Notes under the pieces: model-generated
Seen by the model: the letters and a program-made list of their open reading frames with translations, nothing else
Told to the model about the DNA's origin: nothing
Database searches by the model: none
Part shown: positions 9,284 through 21,834 of the stretch, piece by piece
Layout: every line of letters starts with the position of its first letter
Numbering within the stretch: the first letter of the stretch is position 1
Source of the DNA: Chionoecetes opilio
Taxonomy: Eukaryota; Arthropoda; Malacostraca; Decapoda; Majidae
Assembly: GCA_016584305.1 (NCBI GenBank)
Contig: JACEEZ010001777.1
Location: 547,354 to 611,353, forward strand
Length of the DNA stretch: 64,000 bases
Reading direction: 5' to 3'
Translations under genes and position numbers: made by a program

Positions 9284-10901
9284 CCATATTTGCCGGCGCA
9301 TAAGACGCAGTTTTTTTTCAAGAAAGGGAATGCAACATTCATCCTGCGTCTAATACGGCCATATTACTAATGAGAGGGCAGGCAGAGAATGCAGAATGGC
9401 CGGTGGTGTATTACTAAGGGGGTCTGGAGTGATCTGTGTTGAGCAGTAGACCACTGAACACAAATTTGTAACTCTATTACTAATAATATCAATAGTAATG
9501 CATAATACCAGGAAAAAGTTGGAGTTTAAGAGAAAACAAGAGGTGGGGCAACAAGTTGGTGGTTTCTGCTGCCAAGATGGCCGTCAGTTGTAAACATCAC
9601 CCCCCTCCCGCAGTCCCGCTGCCGCTCTCCAATGTAAATGGATGGGAGACAGAGTAAGCCTTTATCCCTCAATCCTCACCCCTGTATCTCTATGGATAAG
9701 GAAATTGTAAACTATAACTGGAAAGAGTGCTAGTAAAAAAGCTGCAACGGTACCTGTAGACGACACGGAAGCCTTCCACACATCACACCACGACCAAGAC
9801 CCACAACTAGGCGCCACAACTTCATCTGCCTCAAGGCCAAATCACACCATACTATCATGCCTTCACCTGTACCTTCCTGAGGAAGACTAATCAACCCACG
9901 CGACTGTGATAGATTCACAGGTGTAAACCATGGCGAATATCTTCGATCCCGACATCGTTGTCCTTCAACAATAACAAAAAGGTAGAGATGGTTACCTTAC
10001 ACTGTTACCTTAATATCTTGGTACATTTTTGTTATTGGGCAACCACCGATTTCGAGGCCGAAACATAGTTTTCATTAATAGTTTTGGTGTGTTTTGAATT
10101 AATCTGTCTCTCGTTTTTGTCGGAAATCAATGTTTGTTTACATGTGTGTATGGGGGGAGGGGGGGGTGCCCGCCCTGTCCCTCCAGGCCCGCACCGCAAA
10201 CATTGCTAAGCTTCATACTGCCATAGTATTGGTAATTTTCGTTGTATCTCTATATCTTCTGTTACTAAACCAAACCCCACCTCTAACCTAACCTAACCTA
10301 ATCTGATTTAACCTAACTTAACTTTCTGGCTGAAATAACGGTAGATTTTTGTTAGTACATGTAATGCCATTAATATTCGATTGCGCCATGGGAAATGGGG
10401 CTCAAAATACACAGAATGAAGAAAGATACACGATAATGTAGGTAAGAATCCTAGGACTTTTGAAAGCCCCCTACCGAAATAATACCATTATCTTTACTGC
10501 AAATTTTCCACAAAGTCTAAACACATAGCAGAAAAGCAACAAAGGCATACTTACAACATTAAATCTAAGCTAAATGTCATGGGTAGAAAATATTAGAATA
10601 TCAATTCGTGGAGCATCCTGCAATAAATTATGACCGATTTTGGTTACCCTACACTGTCATTCTCTACATTTGAACTAGTATAATTTTTCATTCACATTCA
10701 CTGCACTGTGAATATTGTTTTAGGATACATGCTTAAAATCATTTGTTTTCCCTTACAAAACCTTTTTTTTAATAACTTTTAATAAATTTACGAAAAATAA
10801 ATGTCCTCAAAACACTAATAATTTTTTTTCTTCTCAAAATACCTTTGTCAAATACGGTTGCGTTTTATGCGGAGGTGCGTCTTATGCGCCAGCAAATACG
10901 G
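9284..10901 (-). mobile_element. Element E1 (TIR CCGTATTTGCCGGCGCATAA), internally deleted
   Basis: The ends CCATATTTGCCGGCGCATAA and, inverted, CCGTATTTGCTGGCGCATAA are both flanked by TA. In opposite orientation it shares its interior with E3 and E2: a decayed LINE-R piece (about 9540-9640), a 29-bp remnant of the Harbinger MITE (about 9841-9869), and the (CCTAA)n-like block at 10283-10305. No transposase is visible. Confidence 0.75.
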
Positions 10902-10915
10902 TATATACATATATA

Positions 10916-11820
<905 letters not shown>

Positions 11821-11853
<33 letters not shown>

Positions 11854-11914
11854 ATATATATTAATATATATATATATATATATATATTAATATATATATA
11901 TATATATATATATA
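11821..11914. repeat. (AT)n microsatellite separating B1 and E2
   Basis: Near-pure TA repeats. TA-targeting elements abut such tracts throughout the window (also 12170-12260, 20776-20823, 21838-21902, 23948-23981 and 24770-24887). Confidence 0.9.
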
Positions 11915-12220
11915 CCGTATTGCCGGCGCATATGACGCACCCCTATTTTACAAGGGGGTTTTTTGAAGAGAAAATTATATATTGGTGTTTTTGAGGGAAA
12001 ATAAAAAAATTCATAAATTTATCAAAAGTTATAAAAAAAAAAAAAGGATTTGTAGGGGAGAGCAAATAATTATGAGTACAGTAAAGCCTTATAACTCGGC
12101 ACGATAGGGGCTCTGGCCCTTGCCGAGTTATTCAATGTGCCGAGTTATGCAATGTCCTTCTCTGATATGGTTTATATATATATTATATATATATATATAT
12201 ATTATATATATATATATATT

Positions 12221-12262
<42 letters not shown>

Positions 12263-13312
12263 CGTATTTGCCGGCGCATAAGACGCACCTCCGCATAAGA
12301 CGCACCCCTATTTTACAAGGAGATTTTGAGAAGAAAAAAATATAATGGGGGTTTTTTAAGGAATTTTTTTTTTTTTTGATTTAGCAAAAGTTATTAAAAA
12401 AAAGGATTTGTAGGGGAAAGCAAATGATTATGAGCATGTACCTAAATACAATATTCACTGTGCAGTGAATGTGAATGAAAAATCATACTAGTCAAAATGT
12501 AAAGGGAATGACAGGGTAACCAAAATCGGTCATAAATCATGATATAGCAGGATGCCCCCACGAATTGATATTCTAATATTATCTACCTATGACATATAGC
12601 TTAGATTTAATGTTGTTGGTATGCCTTTGTTGCTTTTCTGCTATGTGTTTAGACTTTGTGGAAAATTTGCAGTATAGATATTGGTATTATTTTGGTAGTG
12701 GGCTTTCAAAAGTCCTAGGGCTCTTACCTACATCATCGTGTAGCTTTCTTCATTCTGAGTATTTTGAGCCCCATTTCCCATGGCACAATTGAATAATAAT
12801 GGCATTACACATAGTACCAAAAATCTACCGTTATTTCAGCCAGAAAGTTAAGTTAGGTTAAATCAGATTAGGTTAGAGTTAGGTTAGGTTAGAGGTGGGG
12901 TTTGGTTTAGTAACAGATGATATAGAGAAAAAACGAAAAATTATCCATAATATGGCAGTGTGAAGCGTAGCAATGTTTGCGGGGCGGACCTGGAGGGGCA
13001 GGTTGCAACCCAACACACACACATACATATAAACAAACATTGATTTCCGACAAAAACGAGAGCCAGATTAATTCAAAACACATCAAAACTATTCAGGAGG
13101 ACTAAGTTTCGGCCTCGAATCGGTGGTTGTCCAATAACAAAAATTCACGAAGATATTTAGGTAACACTGTAAGGTAACCATCTCTACCTTGTTATTGTTG
13201 TAATTGTTGAAGGGCACCGTTGTCAGGATCGACAATATTCGTACTGGTTTACACCTATGAATCTATCACAGTCGTGAGGGTTGATTAGTCTTCTTCAGGA
13301 AGGTACAGGTGA

Positions 13313-13744
13313 AGGCTGGTTCACACTCTAAAATCACGGCAGTGTTCTGTCAGCCGTGTCTTGTATTCACACTATTCGTCACGGTTCCGTCATTTTCGGC
13401 AGTTTCTGCTCACCCTCTAAGCAAACATGGTGCCTCAGAGGCTATGGTTGAAGAAATTTGCATTAATAGCACTTCTGTTGGATGAAAAAGAGGAGTTGAA
13501 CTCTAAAAGACACTGTTTTGGGTACATAAAGCCTTGAGATAACGACAATTATCAGCACGGCACAGTCTCATTACGTTAAAATATTCTTCCCCAGAAACCG
13601 TTACGTGACAGAACGGTGAAGTATTGGAGCCGTGACGGCGGTGCACCGTTTAGTGTAACACGTCTATTTGTTGGAATGTAAGAAATTATAACGGATGTGA
13701 TGAGACGGTGCCCTGTCACCATGATGGTATGGTGTGATTCGGCC
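13313..13744 (+). mobile_element. PIF/Harbinger-like MITE with N-terminal protein trace
   Basis: It begins AGGCTGGTTCACACTC and ends GTGTGATTCGGCCT, with TGA on each side where the uninterrupted LINE-R context has a single TGAG. Around 13429-13530 a decayed frame reads QRLWLKKFA, LLLDEKEELNSKRHCF and, one frame over, WVHKA. These match the conserved N-terminal region before the Harbinger nuclease (FWVH motif). The nuclease is absent. The same MITE is at 19188-19620. Confidence 0.7.
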
Positions 13745-14399
13745 TGAGGTGGACGGTGTGGCACCGGATGGTCTTGGTCTTGGTGTACCGTGTGGAAGAC
13801 TTGTCTACAGGTACCGTTGCAGCCTTTTTACTAGCACTCTTTCATACAGTTTCCTTATCCTTAGAGGTACAGGGGTGAGGATTGAGGGGTCAAGGTGGTA
13901 CAAAGGCCTATGATGTCTCCTATCCCACCTTGCTTACCACTGTAGCGGCGTTAACACACACACGCACATACACACCTGCATCGGCTTAGGCCACCCCCAT
14001 ATCTGGGACCAAGATTAGAGGGTGACCTGACGCTGACCTGACTTGTCCTCGCCGACACAACTGCAACACCAGCCAGGTCATTCAGTCAGCTACAGGACAC
14101 ACAGAGACACACACGCTGCACACCTCTTGTCCCCACGTTGTACAATGACTCGCTGTCAAATAAACTACAAAGCCAGGACGCCCTTTCTCCATCCTTGTGT
14201 ATGGACAGACTCCCCAAGATACTACACTCCCTCTCACCGCTCACACTCCTTCAAATGAAACTTTAACACGCTCTTTGTTTCACTATTCCATTTATCAACA
14301 ATACTCATTACAGCGAAGATTCCATCATCATTTTCTGCCTCCCTTCTATCATCTCCTTCCAACTGTTGTGTCAACTGTGTGGCGCGAGTCGAATGCAGG

Positions 14400-14640
14400 T
14401 TAAGGCGACATCTCATATGCGGGATGTTTGTCTTTTCCATGGGTGCGGGGAGGAGTCTGAGCGGTAATGACCCATGGTGGGCGCGCGGAGGGCGTCGCCG
14501 AGTGAAGTATCTCAGGTGAAGCGGCAGACCTGAGATATCAGACGTTTTACAATGGAGAGCAGCAGCGGGGGGTGGATGATGTTTACATCTGACACGGCCA
14601 TCTTGGCAGCAACAATCACTATCATGTTGCCCCAGCTCTT
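14400..14640 (-). pseudogene. Decayed LINE-R RNase H piece in E3
   Basis: Minus-strand translation retains an AAKMAVSDVN-like segment, a linker and GHYRSDSSPHPWKR-like residues, aligning in order with LINE-R at 21300-21540. It is older and more diverged than the copies at 5625 and 21028 and shared with E2, so it predates E amplification. Confidence 0.65.
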
Positions 14641-14887
14641 ATTTTCTCTTAAACTCCAACCTTTTCTTAGTATTATGCATTACTGTTGATAACACAGTTA
14701 CAAATTTGTGCTCAGTGAACTACTGCTCAACACAGATCCCTCCAGACCCCTTTAGTAATACACCACCGGCTGTTCTGCATTCTCTGCCCGACCTCTCATG
14801 CGCTAATATGGCCGCATTAGACGCAGGGTGAACTTTGCATTCCTTTTTAAGGGAAATAACTGCGTCTTATGTGCCAGCAAATACGGT

Positions 14888-14910
14888 ATATATATATAAT
14901 AAAAAAAATA

Positions 14911-14941
<31 letters not shown>
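14888..14941. repeat. AT/poly-A tract
   Basis: A short TA run followed by AATAAA-type and pure A sequence at the right flank of E3. Confidence 0.85.
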
Positions 14942-14944
<3 letters not shown>

Positions 14945-15118
14945 CATTATAAGCATAAAAACTTCACTTACCAGTGAACGGTAAGTGAGTGTAAGCAAAG
15001 AGATGCAGTTATAACATCAATATGCCGAGATACATTATTTTTTGCCGACTCTGTTTACATGTTCACACAAGAAGTTGTGAGGGCATGATATGCCAACTGA
15101 AAACCATGAGATGCAGTT

Positions 15119-15677
15119 TAGGGGAGGCAGTAGCAGAGTGGTTAGCGTCACCGAGTGGCTTTCTCAAAGACTCGAGTTCGATCCAGAGTGAGACCCATAA
15201 ATCCACTTGAAATCTTTCTGCACCGTCAAGTGGCCTAAGAACACCCACATGCCCTGTCCATTAACTCTACCTTGGATTGTGAGTGCATGGGAGGACACAG
15301 GGGGCGGCATGAGCCTCTAATCACAGGCGTCAGTCCAGGGCCGGATTAAGGGGGGGCTACCGGGGCTCTAGCCCCAGGGCCCCGACCAAAAGGGCCCCCA
15401 CCATATGTATATTAGCTTTAAGCAGTAATATTAAAAACATTGGCAATTTACAAAACCAAAACATATTTGCCTGTCTCTGTTTCATCCTTTATCTCTGAAT
15501 ACCAGTCTATGCATTAACAGTTCTTTGCCAAACATAGGCCTCAAAATACCCACAAAAGTGCTTAATTTTCGTGCAAATATAGGGCCCCCACAAAAGCTGA
15601 GCCCCAGGGCCCCCACAGCTCTTGATCCGGCCCTGGGCGTCACTATAACAATCCTGCCTGCGCCACCACGGGCGAGG

Positions 15678-15680
<3 letters not shown>
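15119..15680 (+). repeat. tRNA-derived SINE with uninterrupted head
   Basis: GTAGCAGAGTGGTTAGCGTC (A-box-like) and GAGTTCGATCC (B-box-like) lie ~50 bp apart, as in a tRNA. The body matches 1390-1620. A hAT MITE (15335-15636) splits the tail, and the copy ends in poly-A (15680-15734). This is the best head in the window for deciding the parent tRNA; the plus-strand AGTGG/AGCGTC pattern suggests a Ser/Leu-class type, which is uncertain. Confidence 0.8.
15335..15636. mobile_element. Non-autonomous hAT MITE inside the SINE
   Basis: Ends CCAGGGCCGGATTAAG and CTTGATCCGGCCCTGG are inverted. The flanking octamers GCGTCAGT (15327-15334) and GCGTCACT (15637-15644) differ by one base, an 8-bp hAT target duplication. 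The tips resemble those of the autonomous hAT at 53591-58635 (CAGGGCCGGATTAT). Confidence 0.85.

Positions 15681-15734
<54 letters not shown>
15680..15734. repeat. Poly-A tract (55 bp)
   Basis: SINE-associated A tail; coding frames over it (poly-Lys/poly-Phe) are spurious. Confidence 0.95.
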
Positions 15735-15736
<2 letters not shown>

Positions 15737-16156
15737 TTGTCTTTGCCATGCCGAGTTATATCAAATTCCGAGTTATACAGTGCCGAGTTATAAAAATACA
15801 ATATTCACAGTGCAGTGAATGTGAATGAAAAATTATACTTGTTAAAATGTAAAGGGAATGACAGGGTAACCAAAATCGGTCATAATATATTGCAGGATGC
15901 CCCCACGAATTGATATTCTAATATTTTGCTACCTATGACATATAGCTTAGATTTAATGTTGTAGGTATGCCTTTGTTGCTTTTCTGCTATATGTTTAAAC
16001 TTTGTGGAAAATTTGCATAGATATTGGTATTATTTTGGTAGTGGGCTTTCAAAAGTCCTAGGACTCTTACCTACATCGTTGTGTAGCTTTCTTCATTCTG
16101 AGTATTTTGAGCCCCATTTCCCATGGCGCAATTGAAAAATAATGGAATTACACGTA

Positions 16157-18699
16157 CAGGGAGGTCCCGTTATACGAGCATTCGATATGCGAGAATCTGA
16201 TGATACGAGATATGTAAATTAGGGTCTATTTTCAATATACGAGATCGAAAATCCAATGCTACAACATTCAAACTGGGGTGAGTAAAATTACCAAATTATT
16301 TACGAAAGTAAATTACAAGTTATTTACTAAAATTATAGAGTCATTTACTAACTATATGATTTTACCTCAGGTTGTACGATAATCAATCTGATGGTGGTGG
16401 TGGTGTGGTGGTGGTGGTAATTCATAATTGTTATTCTTCCTCCTCTCTGTACCCACGGCTGAAATGGCATATTTAACACCTCACACACACCCTACCACGT
16501 ATATAACACCACGCTAACCCTAAATAACACCTATAACGGCATTAGAAACACGAGTTATAGTGGTTATATGAGGCCTAACACAAGCGGCCTGCCTCTCGGC
16601 AACGCTATTTGCCGCTATAAGACACTGTTGTTGTGAAGGCTACGAACACATTTTATTTCCACTGCACTAATGCACTACTTTCGCCACTGCACTAATGTTG
16701 CCAGGCACAATATATTAAGAATTTTAGCATAAATGCTAAAAGCTCGCTTCGCTCGCTTGGACAATGAGTTAAGAGACGAAATATAACTTTCTGTGCCAAA
16801 TTTCTTCCTTTGCGCCTGTATCTTTCTTGCCCACACATTCGTGGAAACATTTTACAAGTCTATATGACACCTGATTTCGGCTGAAATAGGTGTCCAAGAG
16901 ACAAAAATATGATAATTCTGGTGGCTCGGTACAACAATGTGGCCTACAAAAATTCACAACCCTGGACAATGTACAATGATTCAGATGCACAGAGACGAGT
17001 TTGTGGGCAGTGGAAGAGGTCTGCGCACCCCTCCCTTGTCCCTTACCTACCGTACCCTCTCGAGTCTAGTGTATCACGCGGCATCCCCAGTTGCCTAAAT
17101 CCAGTATATAGGTGAACAGGTTATTTATTAGGATAACGCCATTCAAATTATTTCATTTCTCGTATTATCTATCTTTCGCTCGTATACTTCTCTCTCTCTC
17201 TTGCATTCCTATCTCCCCCCCTCCATCCTCCTTCTTCCCCCCCAAACGCCAGAGCCACGAGGTGTAATCTGTGAGACATTAACTTCGCGATTACCAATAA
17301 CTTGTAGACTCAAAACTTTTTATTCCCCCCTTACCCTCCTGGCAGATCGAATAACACTCTTAGATTCTTAGCATCCTTAAAAAAGAGGAAAATAGAGTTT
17401 TGTTTCGCATATTAATGCATAAATTAGTAGTCATTCGTTTAAATTAAGAGTCTGCCAAGATTCTATCACGCTTCAAAATACCCTACCACTGTGAAAAACG
17501 CGTCCGGAAAAGGACCCCGGAATAGGCGTAATAAACCCACATTGGGTAGTCTAATAAATTTAATTTTTTCCACATCAAATTAAGAGTATTGGATTATAGT
17601 TATTCCATTAGTTTTGTATAGTTGCCCCCCCCCCTAGCTAATAAGAGTCAGTCGAAGTGCTGTACCCGTAAATGAAGCCTCTAGTGGGTATTTAACCATT
17701 CGTTATCGGGTTTTAATTGTTCCAACAATGGCTCTTGTTGAACCTGGCTTCCTTGTTAAACCTCGGGGTTTCCCGTCTCCTCCCTTATCGTACAGTAAGA
17801 GCTCAGGCCGTGTGTTCCCCCATTCCCCCTGTAGATATTATTTCAATATGTTATTTAATAATTATTTCTTATTTCCTAGGTGATATTTAAGTTGTTGGAA
17901 ACCACAATGCCGTTATGTGTACTATAAAAATCGGTTTCTCCTGACTCCCTAACACACGGGTGGTTATCAGCGTGAACCCGGTTACAGTCAGCCTCGCACG
18001 TTTTTCCTCCATTCCCCCATTGTTTTTATGTATATTTAGTGTTTATTTGTATGTATTTAGTGTTATGGCTCTATATGTACCTAGGTATTTTGAGTAATTT
18101 GACTAAATAGAAACCACAAATGACTGTTTTAAATGTTACCTTAGTTATAAACCAAATAAGTTAAAGTAGGAATTCTTTTTTTTTTTGCAAAACCCCAGGT
18201 GACTATTCTCTGCTGTGGAAATACTTCTCCACATTTCCAAAAGAGTTTCAGACTTACTCGGTATACTAATAGTATCCCCATGACTACCGTAATCTTTATA
18301 TTTTAAATTGTGTTCAAGGGGTAGACCATAGGAATACCCGCTTGGACTGGTGGCAGCATTTCCCTTCTAAATAAAAATCATTTCATCATAATAAGCTATA
18401 ACTAACAAATACTTCTTTCAGTAGAGAATAAATTTTAATTAATTTAATTCCAACTCACAGTTGTTAAACACCTAGAAACACGGGCATCACATATAGAGCC
18501 CTATATTTGAGAGTTTGCTATAGTTTATTTTAGCTTGAAAAACATGGTTTTTATTTTATTTTATTTTTTTTCTTTTAATTGATGGGGTCCTGGAACGAAA
18601 CCTATATTTTACCATTAGTTATGTGTTTCGTTATACGAGATTTCGCTTTACGAGTATGCCACGTGGAACCTAACTGCTCGTATCTTCGGGACCTCCCTG
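16157..18699. mobile_element. Element F1 (TIR CAGGGAGGTCCCGTTATACG) inserted in E2
   Basis: The left end follows TA (16155-16156); the inverted right end CAGGGAGGTCCCGAAGATAC (reverse complement) precedes TA at 18700-18701. Within the left TIR the core TACGAG/TGCGAG recurs at nt 17, 32 and 48. The 2.5-kb interior has no recognisable coding sequence. It holds TGG-rich simple sequence (16391-16419) and unassigned AT-rich DNA. The second copy, F2 (56576-57599), shares only the ends. Confidence 0.8.
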
Positions 18700-19187
18700 T
18701 AGTACCGAAAATCTACTGTTAGTTCAGCCAGAAAGTTATGTTAGGTTAAATCAGATTAGTTTAGGTTAGAGGTGGGGTTTGGTTTAGTAACGGATGATAT
18801 AGAGAAAAATTGAAAATTACCAATACTATGGCAGTGTGAAGCGTAGCAATGTTTGCGGGGCAGACCTGGAGGGGCAGATTGCACCCCCCCCACACATATA
18901 AACAAAACATTGATTTCCGACAAAAACGAGAGCCAGATTAATTCAAAACGCATCAAAACTATTCAGGAGAACTAAGTTTCGGCCTCGAAATCGGTGGTTG
19001 CCCAATAACAAAAAATTTATGAAGATATTTAGGTAACACTGTAAGGTAACCATCTCTACCTTGTTGTTATTATTGTAATTGTTGAAGGGCACCGTTGTCG
19101 GGATGGACGATATTTGCCCTGGTTTACACCTATGAATCTATCACAGTCGCGACGGTTGATTAGTCTTCTTCAGGGAGGTACAGGTGA

Positions 19188-19620
19188 AGGCTGGTTCACA
19201 CTCTGAAATCACGGCAGCGTTCCGTCAGCCGTGCCTTGTATTCACACTATTCGTCACGGTTCCGTCATTTTCGGCAGTTCCTGCTCACCCTTTAAGCAGA
19301 CGTGGTGCCTCAGAGGCTATGGTTGAAGAAATTTGCATTAATAGCACTTCTGTTGGATGAAGAAGAGGAGTTGAACTCTAAAAGACACTGTTTTGGGTAC
19401 ATAAAGCCTTGAGAAAATGACAATTATCAGCACGGCACAGTCTCATTACGTTCAAATATTCTTTCCCAGAAACCGTTACGTGACAGGACGTTGATGTATT
19501 GGAGCCGTGACGGCGGCGCACCGTTTAGTGTAACACGTCTATTTGTTTGAAGGTAAGAAATTCTAACGGATGTGATGAGACGGTGCCGTGTCACCATGAT
19601 GGTATGGTGTGATTCGGCCT
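19188..19620 (+). mobile_element. PIF/Harbinger-like MITE (second copy, in E2)
   Basis: Same element as 13313-13744. Here the junctions are cleaner: CAGGTGA on the left and TGAGGCAG on the right, giving a 3-bp TGA duplication against LINE-R, which reads CAGGTGAGGCGG. Confidence 0.75.
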
Positions 19621-20269
19621 TGAGGCAGACGGTGTGGCGCCGTGATGGGTCTTGGTCTTGGTGTACCGTGTGGAAGGCTTTTGTCCCGTCTACAGGTACC
19701 GTTGCAGCCTTTTTACTAGCACTCTTTCATACAGTTTCCTTATCCGTAGAGGTACAGGGGTGAGGATTAAGGGGTAGAGGTGGTACAAAGGCCTATGCTG
19801 TCTCCTATCCCACCTTGCTTACCACTGTAGCGGCGCTAACACACACACGCACATACACACCTGCATCGGCTTAGGCCACCCCCCTGTCTGGGACCAGGAT
19901 TAGAGGGTGACCTGACACTGACCTGACTTGTCCTCGCCGACACAACTGCAACACCAGCCAGGTAATTCAGTCAGCCACAGGAAACACAGACACACACACG
20001 CTGCGCACCTCTTGTCCCCACGTTGTATAATGACTCGCTGTCAAATAAACTACAGAGCCACAACGCCCTTTCTCCATCCTTGTGTGTATAGACGGACTCC
20101 CCAAGATACTACACCACCCTCTCACCGTTTCAACTCCTTCAAATAAAACTTTAACACGCTCTTTGTTTCACTATTCCATTTATCAACAATACTCAGTCCA
20201 GGGAAAATTCCATCACCATTTTCTGCCTCCCTTCTATCATCTCCTTCCAACTGTTGTGTCAACTTGTGT

Positions 20270-20545
20270 GGCCCGAGTCAAATGCGGGTTAAGGCGACAT
20301 CTGATATGCAGGATGTTTGTCTTTTCCATGGGTGCGGGGAGGAGTCTAAGAGGTAATGACCCATGGTGGGTGCGTGGAGGGCGTCGCCGAGTGAAGTATC
20401 CCAGGTGAAGCGGCAGACCTGAGATATCAGACGTTTTACAATGGAGAGCAGCAGCGGGTGGTGGATGATGTTTACATCTGACACAGCCATCTTGGCAGCA
20501 ACAATTGCTATCTTGTTGCCCCAGCTCATGTTTTCTCTTAAACTC
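20270..20545 (-). pseudogene. Decayed LINE-R RNase H piece in E2
   Basis: The minus strand encodes AAKMAVSDVNIIHHPLLLS, then SLGDALHAPTMGHYLLDSSP, in register with LINE-R's ARMALTDVNTT...TLGDALRITSMGQYRSDSSP. An 83-codon frame is open by chance; it has no start or partner domains. Confidence 0.7.
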
Positions 20546-20777
20546 CAACCTTTTCTTAGAATTATGCATTACTGTTGATAACACAGTTACAAATTTGTGC
20601 TCAGTGGACTACTGCTCAACACAGATCACTCCAGACCCCTTAGTAAAACACCACCGGTTCTTCTGCATTCTCTGCCCAACCTCTCATGTACTAATATGGC
20701 CACATTAGACGCAGGCTGAACTTTGCATTCCTTTTTAAGGAAAAAAAACTGCGTCTTATGAGCCGGCAAATACGGTA

Positions 20778-20823
<46 letters not shown>

Positions 20824-20826
<3 letters not shown>

Positions 20827-21834
20827 GAGAACCTCGTTTATCCGGCACCCTCGGGGGGGGAGCGCATGCCGGATAACTCATTTTGCCGTTGTTTTGAGTT
20901 ACTCTTATGGAATCGCCCAAAATCCCAATAAATACTGTGGTTTCTGGAGGTTGTTGTTGTTATTGTTTAAGGGCTGCGAGGATCCCTTGGGGAACACTAT
21001 GAGCCCTGGTGATGTCCTATGATGCTATCACAGGCACGGTAGTTGACCTGTCTTCCTCAGGAAGGCACAGGTGAGGCGGATGACGGCGTGTTGCCGAGAG
21101 GGGGGAACGCCAGCCGCCGCCAGCAGGGTGGGCAGGTCAAAGGTAGTGACGTTCAGGGCGAGGAGTTGAGACTGTAGCACTACACGGTGTGAGTGGAAGT
21201 GCGGACACTGCAGCAGAAAGTGTTCAATAGTCTCAGGAAAATTCATGCACCAAGGGCAGTGGGGGTCAGGGGACAGACGGAGGCGATGCAGGTGAGCTGT
21301 GAGTGTCGTGTGCCCCAGGCGGAGGCGGGTGAGAGTGACATCCAGGACGCGGGACTTTTTCCGTATCCACGGCTGGGGGGAAGAGTCACTGCGGTATTGG
21401 CCCATGGAGGTGATGCGGAGGGCATCGCCGAGTGTGTTATTCCAGGTGGAGCGGCAGACCCGGGGGATCAGGCGTTTGGCCGCGGAGAGCGGCAGAGGGA
21501 AGGGTGTCGTGTTTACATCTGTTAAGGCCATCCTGGCAGCAGAATCAGCCACCTCGTTGCCTGGGATACCAGCGTGGGAGGGAGCGCACTGGAAGGCGAT
21601 CTCCCACCCCTCGTTGGTAAGGTGAAGGGCCCTCTGGATGGTGTGGACGAGGGACGTAGAGGATCGTGGATGACGGGAGAGGAGGAGGTAGAGTGAGGAG
21701 AGAGAGTCTGTGTAGACCACAGCCTTGCCCAACTAAATTTCTGCCGATTTTCTCAGTTTTTGAAATAATTATACTTAATTAATGCCTGGGTCGATTAGTG
21801 CCGTTGTTTTAAATGCCGGTTAAATGAGGTTCTC

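Larger units (their letters stand above)
12262..14886. mobile_element. Element E3, complete family E copy inside D1
   Basis: CCGTATTTGCCGGCGCATAA at the left and its inverted match at 14862-14886, each with TA outside, bound a 2625-bp element. The core ATAAGACGC occurs twice, 17 bp apart, in the left TIR. Internal order: AT-rich segment, TTAGG-type block (about 12848-12893), LINE-R 3' UTR-like sequence (from about 13190), Harbinger MITE (13313-13744), unassigned sequence, LINE-R RNase H relic (about 14400-14640 on the minus strand). No intact frame exists. Confidence 0.8.
12079..15793. mobile_element. Element D1 (Tigger-like) inserted in E2
   Basis: The left end after TA (12077-12078) is CAGTAAAGCCTTATAACTCG, followed by an inverted pair of CCGAGTTAT cores. 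The right end keeps ...CCGAGTTAT at about 15763-15792 but lacks the last ~13 bp before E2 sequence resumes. Inside are E3 (12262-14886), a 3'-family SINE with a hAT MITE (15119-15680) and a poly-A. The segments at 14950-15118 and 15735-15793 match the interior and right end of D5. Confidence 0.7.
11915..20775. mobile_element. Element E2 (outer shell of an 8.9-kb nest)
   Basis: The left end is CCGTATTGCCGGCGCATATG; the right end at 20761-20775 is its inverted counterpart, followed by TA. Its own sequence is in three parts: 11915-12076, 15796-16154 and 18702-20775. D1 fills the first gap and F1 the second. Removing them restores the order seen in uninterrupted E3. It carries a Harbinger MITE (19188-19620) and a decayed LINE-R RNase H piece (about 20270-20545). 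It has no functional gene. Confidence 0.75.

Noticed and set aside
15119..15200. Functional tRNA gene
   Set aside because: A and B boxes are present, but the acceptor and anticodon stems do not form a clear tRNA and the head is followed by a SINE body repeated elsewhere.
16769..17115. ORFs within F1
   Set aside because: Short, overlapping on both strands and without family similarity; codon use follows local AT content.
21193..21625. Plus-strand ORFs over LINE-R in A2
   Set aside because: They are antisense shadows of the minus-strand RNase H frame.
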